A DNA stretch of 9,831 nucleotides from an uncultured Oscillospiraceae bacterium (GTDB lineage Bacteria; Bacillota; Clostridia; Oscillospirales; Oscillospiraceae). Each line of letters opens with the position of its first letter. Position 1 is the first letter of the stretch. Positions 5,800-9,831 of the stretch are shown here, piece after piece. Under the pieces are notes generated by a model. The model was not told the origin of the DNA. It did no database searches and saw nothing but the letters and a program-made list of their open reading frames with translations. The translations under genes were made by a program, and so were the position numbers. The stretch lies in NCBI GenBank assembly GCA_947631805.1, contig CANRNA010000050.1, forward strand, positions 1 through 9,831, given 5' to 3'.

Positions 5800-7530
5800 T
5801 CAGCCCGTCTCCGCCCAGACGGCATAGCCAAAGGGGCCGAGCCCGCCGCCGGAGAGCCCTTCGGACAGCGCCGGGGCGGCCGTTGGCAGCGGGACGGCCA
5901 TATCCAGAACTCCGTCACGGGCGTTCATGGCCACGGTGACAGCGCTCTTCCCGTACCGGCGGGCGAACACATATCCCCCTCCCCGGTCCGCGTACAGCGT
6001 CTCATAAGAGCCATAGACCAGGGCCTTCGCCCTCCGGCGCAGGGCAATGAGCGCGCGGAAAAACGGCCGCTGGTCGCGGGGCGGGTCCCGCCACGGCATG
6101 GGCCCCCGGAGGGAGAGCTCCTCCGCCCCGTCCATGCCCAGCTCATCCCCGTAGAACACGCAGGGCACGCCGGGGGCCGTGAACAGGAAAAGCTCCGCCA
6201 GCCGCAGCCGCCGCACGTCCCCCCGGCAGAGGGAGAAGAACCGGCTGACGTCGTGGCTGTCCAGCAGATTCAGCTGGCCCTGTACGATGCCGGTGGGATA
6301 GCGGTAGTTCATCCGGGTGACGCGCCCGTCAAATTCTCGGGCGTCTATGCGCTCCAGGGCGAAGAAGTCCCGGCAGTTCTTGCGAAAATCGTAGTTCATG
6401 GTGGAGTCGAACATGTCCCCCCGCAGCCAGCTCTCCGCGCTCTCCCATATCTCGCCGATCATAACGCTGTCCGGGTCGATGGCCCGCCCGGTCTGCCTGA
6501 ATGCCCGCCAGAAGCCCCTGTCCACCTCGTTTGCCACGTCCAGCCGCCAGCCGTCCACGCCGTATTCCCGTATCCAGTGGGCGCACACGTCCATGAAATA
6601 CGCCCGCTCCTCCGGGTCGGAGGAGTTCAGCTTGGGCATTTTCCGCTCGTAGGCAAAGCTGCTGTAGGAGGGCGCTTCATCCGCCCGCTCCGGGCGGACG
6701 ACGGGGAACGTCAGGTCGTAAAACCAGCTTTTATAGCGCGACCTCTCCCCGTTTTTCACCACGTCGTCAAAGGCGAAGAAGTACCAGCTGCAATGGTTGA
6801 ACACCCCGTCGATGACGACCCGGATGCCCCGCCGGTGGGCGGCGGCGACAAGGGCGCGGAAATCCTCGTCCGTGCCCATATCCGGGGAGATGTGCAGATA
6901 GTCCAGGATGTCGTATTTGTGGTATTCGCCCCCCACGAAGACGGGATTTAAGTACAGGCAGTTGAAGCCCAGGTCCGCGATGTAGTCCAGGTTTTCCGTG
7001 ATGCCCCGGATGGTGCCCCCCAGGCGGGACTTGAGGGTGACGCCGTCCCGCCAGGGCGTCTCGGCAGGCGCGCCGGACAGATATCTTCTGCCGGAGGCAA
7101 AGCTGTCGGGAAAGACGTTGTACACCACCGCCCGCTTCAGCCACTCCGGCACCGTGCTTATCTCCTCCCGGCGGATGAACGGGTACTGATAAAACTCGCT
7201 GCGCTCCGTGGGAAGCGCGTCGGAGAATATATCTGCGTAGAGATAGACCCGCTCCTCGGCGTCGGCCAGCTCAAAGTAATAGCACACACGGGTATAGGGG
7301 CTGTCAAAGGTGGCGTCGAAAATGTCAAATTCCATGTCGGACGCGACTTTGCGCATTTCCACCGGGGTGAACACGATGGGGTCGCCGGGCTGGACCCGGT
7401 CCCCGTAATAGAGCACGCACCGGACGACATTATCTTTCGCGGTCCTGATGCGGATGGTCAGGTTCCTCTCGCTGTTGGCGAAGGCATATTGGGACAGGGG
7501 GATGTGGGTGACGGCTTGACGAAAGATCAT
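5800..7530 (-). CDS. GH13 alpha-glycosidase, neopullulanase / cyclomaltodextrinase / maltogenic amylase type (cytoplasmic)
   Basis: Hydrolyses alpha-1,4 (and probably some alpha-1,6) bonds of maltodextrins or cyclodextrins. It has 576 residues and no signal peptide, so it acts in the cytoplasm on imported sugars. The N-terminal ~120 residues form a beta-rich CBM34-like domain, as in the GH13_20 subfamily. The catalytic barrel (about 130-500) has all four conserved regions: DGVFNH (241-246), GWRLDVANE (327-335, nucleophile Asp331), GEIWE (359-363, acid/base Glu360) and LLDSHD (422-427, Asp427). A short C-terminal beta domain follows. The start ATG has AGGAGAGG at 7547-7540 (- strand) with 9-base spacing. 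It lies 25 bases behind the MalG-like permease as last gene of the operon, which supports maltodextrin as the transported sugar. Length is normal for the family. Whether it favours linear dextrins, cyclodextrins or pullulan cannot be read from the sequence. Confidence 0.93.
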   Translation of the reverse strand: MIFRQAVTHIPLSQYAFANSERNLTIRIRTAKDNVVRCVLYYGDRVQPGDPIVFTPVEMRKVASDMEFDIFDATFDSPYTRVCYYFELADAEERVYLYADIFSDALPTERSEFYQYPFIRREEISTVPEWLKRAVVYNVFPDSFASGRRYLSGAPAETPWRDGVTLKSRLGGTIRGITENLDYIADLGFNCLYLNPVFVGGEYHKYDILDYLHISPDMGTDEDFRALVAAAHRRGIRVVIDGVFNHCSWYFFAFDDVVKNGERSRYKSWFYDLTFPVVRPERADEAPSYSSFAYERKMPKLNSSDPEERAYFMDVCAHWIREYGVDGWRLDVANEVDRGFWRAFRQTGRAIDPDSVMIGEIWESAESWLRGDMFDSTMNYDFRKNCRDFFALERIDAREFDGRVTRMNYRYPTGIVQGQLNLLDSHDVSRFFSLCRGDVRRLRLAELFLFTAPGVPCVFYGDELGMDGAEELSLRGPMPWRDPPRDQRPFFRALIALRRRAKALVYGSYETLYADRGGGYVFARRYGKSAVTVAMNARDGVLDMAVPLPTAAPALSEGLSGGGLGPFGYAVWAETG

Positions 7531-7555
7531 GGGGCTTGTCCTCTCCTGAAAAGGT

Positions 7556-8401
7556 TCAGCCTTTCACGCCTCCCGCGGTCAGGCCGGATACCATGTACTT
7601 TTGTATCTTGAAAAATATCAGCAGCAGGGGCACGGACGCCAGCATGGACGCCGCCGTGAAGGTGGACCAGTTGCGGCTGTAGTCGTTGGACTGGAGCTGG
7701 TAGAGGCCCCCCGCCAGGGAGTAGGTCTTGCTGTCCAGCAAAAAGGTGGTGGCGAAAAGGTACTCGTTCCACACGGTGATGAGCACCATGACGCAGGTGA
7801 CGATGATGGCAGGCTTGGCCAGGGGCAGGACGATGCGGCATATCATCTGGGCGTCGTTTGCCCCGTCTATTCTGGACGCCTCCTCTATCTCCACCGGGAT
7901 GGTGTCAAAGTATCCCTTCATGTTCCAGATGCCGAACACACACATGGACCCGGCGTAGATGACCACCAGTCCGGCGTGGGAGTTGAGAAGTCCGGTGAGG
8001 CGCAGGACCCGAAACAGCGCGAACAGGGACAGCACCTGGGGGAAGGCGTTGAGCACCAGCAGCACCCGGAGCATCCCCCGCCGTCCGGGAAAGCGCCAGC
8101 GGGACGCCGCGTAGGCGGCGGGCACGGCGCACACCATGGCCAGCGCGATGGTCCCCGCGCTGAGGACAAGGGAGTTTTTCAGCCACAGGAAAAACGGCTC
8201 GTCGAACATGATGGCCCGGTAGTTGTCCAAGGTGAAGTCCTTGGGCCAAAAGGACAGGCTGCCGGACAGGGCCGCCCCCCTGCCGCTGAAGGACAGGCTC
8301 AGCGCGTAGAGCACGGGGACCAGGGTCACCAGGCACAGCAATAGGAAGGCGACGTTCAGCGCGATGAGCCTCACGCGGCGGCGAAACTGTCGTTTTGTCA
8401 T
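7556..8401 (-). CDS. Carbohydrate ABC importer permease, MalG-like
   Basis: A 281-residue membrane permease of the MalFGK2 class (CUT1). It has a basic N-terminus followed by a first membrane helix (about 12-34) and several further hydrophobic segments. The EAA coupling loop is EEASRIDGANDAQ with the following IVLPLAKP (about 173-197), which contacts the ATPase. The C-terminus GLTAGGVKG is the typical end of MalG proteins. The start ATG has GGGAGG at 8415-8410 (- strand) with 8-base spacing, inside the end of the MalF-like gene; only 3 bases separate the two genes. With the MalF-like protein it forms the channel for, most likely, maltodextrins. Confidence 0.94.
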   Translation of the reverse strand: MTKRQFRRRVRLIALNVAFLLLCLVTLVPVLYALSLSFSGRGAALSGSLSFWPKDFTLDNYRAIMFDEPFFLWLKNSLVLSAGTIALAMVCAVPAAYAASRWRFPGRRGMLRVLLVLNAFPQVLSLFALFRVLRLTGLLNSHAGLVVIYAGSMCVFGIWNMKGYFDTIPVEIEEASRIDGANDAQMICRIVLPLAKPAIIVTCVMVLITVWNEYLFATTFLLDSKTYSLAGGLYQLQSNDYSRNWSTFTAASMLASVPLLLIFFKIQKYMVSGLTAGGVKG

Positions 8402-8404
8402 GGC

Positions 8405-9289
8405 TCAGTCCTCCCGAAGGCTGCGGTTCGTGGCGAAGGAAAACAGGATGATGATGACGAACAGCAGCATGCTGACGGCGCTGGAGAGGCCGTAGTTGTT
8501 GGACACAAAGGCGTTTTGATGGGCGTAGGTGATGACGGTGTTCAGCGTGGCCCCGGTCATATAGCCCCGCTGCTGGGTCAGCAGGTAGATGATGTCGAAC
8601 TGCTTGAAGGTGATGAAGGTGGTCATGACGGCGGCGGGGGCAATGATGGGCCGGATGGCGGGGATGGTGATATACCATATCTTCACCCAGAAGCCCGCGC
8701 CGTCCAGGGTAGCGCTCTCATAGAGGCTCCTGTCCACGCTCTGCAGGGCCCCGTCGATGGTGGATATCATGAACGGCAGCGCCATCCACAGATTCAGCGC
8801 CATGCAGGAGCAAAAGGCGATGCCGTTGGTGGCCAGAAAGTCCACCTTCCCCAGGCCCAGCATGGTCAGAAGCTTGTTGAGCACCCCGAACTCCGTGTTG
8901 AACATCCCCACCCGCCAGAGCAAAATGGATATGTACGCCGGTACGGCCCAGGGGACCATGAGCAGCGTCTTATACAGACGGCTCAGCCGCAGGCCGGGGG
9001 CGTTCAGCCCCAGGGCGATGAAAAACCCCGCCGCCAGCTGGATGGCCATGTTCAGCGCGGTCCACAAAAGCGTGGTGAGAAGGGCGCTGAGAAAGCCGGA
9101 GTCGAATTTGAACAGGGCCCTCGCGTAGTTGCCCAGGCCGATGACCTTATAGTCCGTCCAATGGTACAGATTCATGTTCGTCAGCGATATGTACCCCGTG
9201 TACAGGATGGGGAACACGATGACGATGACCACCAGCAGCAGCGCGGGCAGACAGTAAAACCAGGGCTTGGAGCCAAGTTTTTCCCTCAT
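8405..9289 (-). CDS. Carbohydrate ABC importer permease, MalF-like
   Basis: A 294-residue permease, partner of the MalG-like protein in a CUT1 importer. The start is taken as ATG 9289 (MREKLGSKPWF), which has GAGGTG at 9301-9296 (- strand) six bases upstream; a TTG at 9310 in the same frame would add seven residues but lies in a hairpin tail without a ribosome binding site. The first membrane helix is about residues 11-33. The EAA loop is ESATLDGAGFWVKIWYITIPAIRP in the second half. It resembles the shorter Gram-positive MalF form, without the large periplasmic insertion of the E. coli protein. It is flanked by the binding protein upstream and MalG downstream, the standard order. Confidence 0.93.
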   Translation of the reverse strand: MREKLGSKPWFYCLPALLLVVIVIVFPILYTGYISLTNMNLYHWTDYKVIGLGNYARALFKFDSGFLSALLTTLLWTALNMAIQLAAGFFIALGLNAPGLRLSRLYKTLLMVPWAVPAYISILLWRVGMFNTEFGVLNKLLTMLGLGKVDFLATNGIAFCSCMALNLWMALPFMISTIDGALQSVDRSLYESATLDGAGFWVKIWYITIPAIRPIIAPAAVMTTFITFKQFDIIYLLTQQRGYMTGATLNTVITYAHQNAFVSNNYGLSSAVSMLLFVIIILFSFATNRSLRED

Positions 9290-9308
9290 GGAAACCACCT
9301 CATATAAC

Positions 9309-9335
9309 AAGGAGCGGCGGTGGCCGCCGCCCCTT
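9309..9335 (-). terminator. Hairpin between binding-protein and MalF-like genes (partial terminator or mRNA-stability element)
   Basis: In the 57-base gap on the - strand, 9335-9324 pairs with 9320-9309 to give a 12-bp stem (one G-U pair at 9331/9313) with a 3-base CCA loop, preceded by A residues and followed by a short, broken U-rich stretch (GUUAU). On the + strand the wobble becomes an A-C mismatch, so the structure suits - strand RNA. A weak terminator or a 3' stabiliser here would yield more binding protein than permease, as is usual for such importers. The role is inference. Confidence 0.55.
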
Positions 9336-9346
9336 TGGTCAAAAGC

Positions 9347-9831
9347 TTACCGCATGTCCGCGATGGCCTGCTCCGCGGCGGCCTGGGCGTCGGCGGCGGC
9401 CTGGACGGGATCGGCGTCATTTTTGTTGATGGCGGTCAGCATGCTCTCCGCCGGGCCCCACATGGCGCTCATCTCGGGGATGTTCGGCATGGGCAGGGCC
9501 GTGGACGCGGTCTTCTGGATGGTCACGATCATCTCGTTGGCGGTGACCTGCTCATCCTCGTAGGCCTTGCTGTTGGCGGGGGCGCAGCCGGACTTGTTGG
9601 CCAGGTCGATACCTACCTGGGGGGAGGCCATGGCGGTCAGCACCTTTGCTACCGCGTCCTTCTTCTCGGCGAGGGCCGTCTTCAAAACGCCCACGCCCTG
9701 GATACCGGAGAAGGGCGCCATGCCGTTGCCGTTGGGCAGCGCGATGTCGGAGATGGCCGCGACGCCGTAGTCGATACCGGCCTCCTCTATCCCGGACACC
9801 AGCCAGGGCCCGCCGATGATGGCGGCCGCCT
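9347..9831 (-). CDS. Carbohydrate ABC importer substrate-binding protein, MalE-like (C-terminal part only)
   Basis: Extracellular solute-binding protein of the maltose/maltodextrin type, cut by the right edge of the window. The frame stays open to 9829 (the first full codon), so the GTG at 9799 is internal. Visible residues include IIGGPWLVSGI and YGVAAISDIALPNG, matching the NGPW and YGVT(V)LP region of MalE, then PFSGIQGVGV and the ending PNIPEMSAMWGPAESMLTAIN, which parallels the MalE C-terminus (IMPNIPQMSAFW). The last ~25 residues are Ala-rich (QAAADAQAAAEQAIADMR). The N-terminus, expected to be a lipoprotein signal in a Gram-positive cell, is not visible. It is the first visible gene of the operon. 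Confidence 0.92.
   Translation of the reverse strand, partial: AAAIIGGPWLVSGIEEAGIDYGVAAISDIALPNGNGMAPFSGIQGVGVLKTALAEKKDAVAKVLTAMASPQVGIDLANKSGCAPANSKAYEDEQVTANEMIVTIQKTASTALPMPNIPEMSAMWGPAESMLTAINKNDADPVQAAADAQAAAEQAIADMR

Noticed and set aside
5758..6951. 397-codon open frame on the + strand opposite the GH13 gene
   Set aside because: It begins inside the terminator hairpin, has no ribosome binding site and a Pro/Ala/Val/His-rich translation. The opposite strand has a full catalytic GH13 protein.
9290..9310. Longer MalF-like protein starting at TTG 9310
   Set aside because: The TTG lies in the tail of the intergenic hairpin without a ribosome binding site, whereas ATG 9289 has GAGGTG six bases upstream.
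9797..9799. GTG as start of a 150-residue protein on the - strand
   Set aside because: The frame continues to the window edge with MalE-like residues (IIGGPWLV), so this is an internal Val codon of a truncated gene.

Overview
The window is GC-rich, densely packed bacterial DNA. Strong AAGGAGG-type ribosome binding sites, ATGA stop/start overlaps and the protein families point to a high-GC Firmicute of the Clostridia. An Oscillospiraceae-like gut bacterium is my guess from the general look of the proteins, not something I could test. There is no rRNA, tRNA, CRISPR array, transposase, phage gene or integration site.

Layout: positions 1-4126 (+ strand) hold the distal part of an ABC importer operon of the nucleoside / BmpA-NupOPQ (simple sugar) type. 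It contains a double-ATPase protein cut by the left edge, two membrane permeases joined by 4-base ATGA overlaps, and a HAD phosphatase directly behind them. The binding lipoprotein is expected upstream and is not in the window. The HAD protein resembles 5'-nucleotidase / phosphoglycolate-phosphatase-like enzymes, which would suit uptake and dephosphorylation in nucleoside salvage.

Positions 4127-4355 form an untranslated stretch leading to mgtE (4356-5732, +), a CBS-gated Mg2+ channel/transporter. This leader is the most interesting part of the window. It holds a possible 27-codon upstream ORF with its own good ribosome binding site, several perfect hairpins, and a 10-base stretch that can pair with the mgtE ribosome binding site at 9 of 10 positions. 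A competing long-range pairing is topologically incompatible with that sequestering pairing. It does not look like the known M-box Mg2+ riboswitch. A perfect 13-bp intrinsic terminator at 5751-5795 closes mgtE.

Positions 5800-9831 (- strand, convergent with mgtE) carry a maltodextrin-type uptake and breakdown operon. Read from the right edge inward it is: MalE-like binding protein (N-terminus outside the window), a hairpin in the gap, MalF-like permease, MalG-like permease, and a cytoplasmic GH13 neopullulanase/cyclomaltodextrinase-like enzyme. Imported maltodextrins would be cut inside the cell by this enzyme. The importer's ATPase (an MsmX/MalK-type protein) is not in the window and may be encoded elsewhere. 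No transcription regulator is visible.

Most of the window is ordinary, well-known gene content. The possible novelty is the regulatory RNA in front of mgtE.
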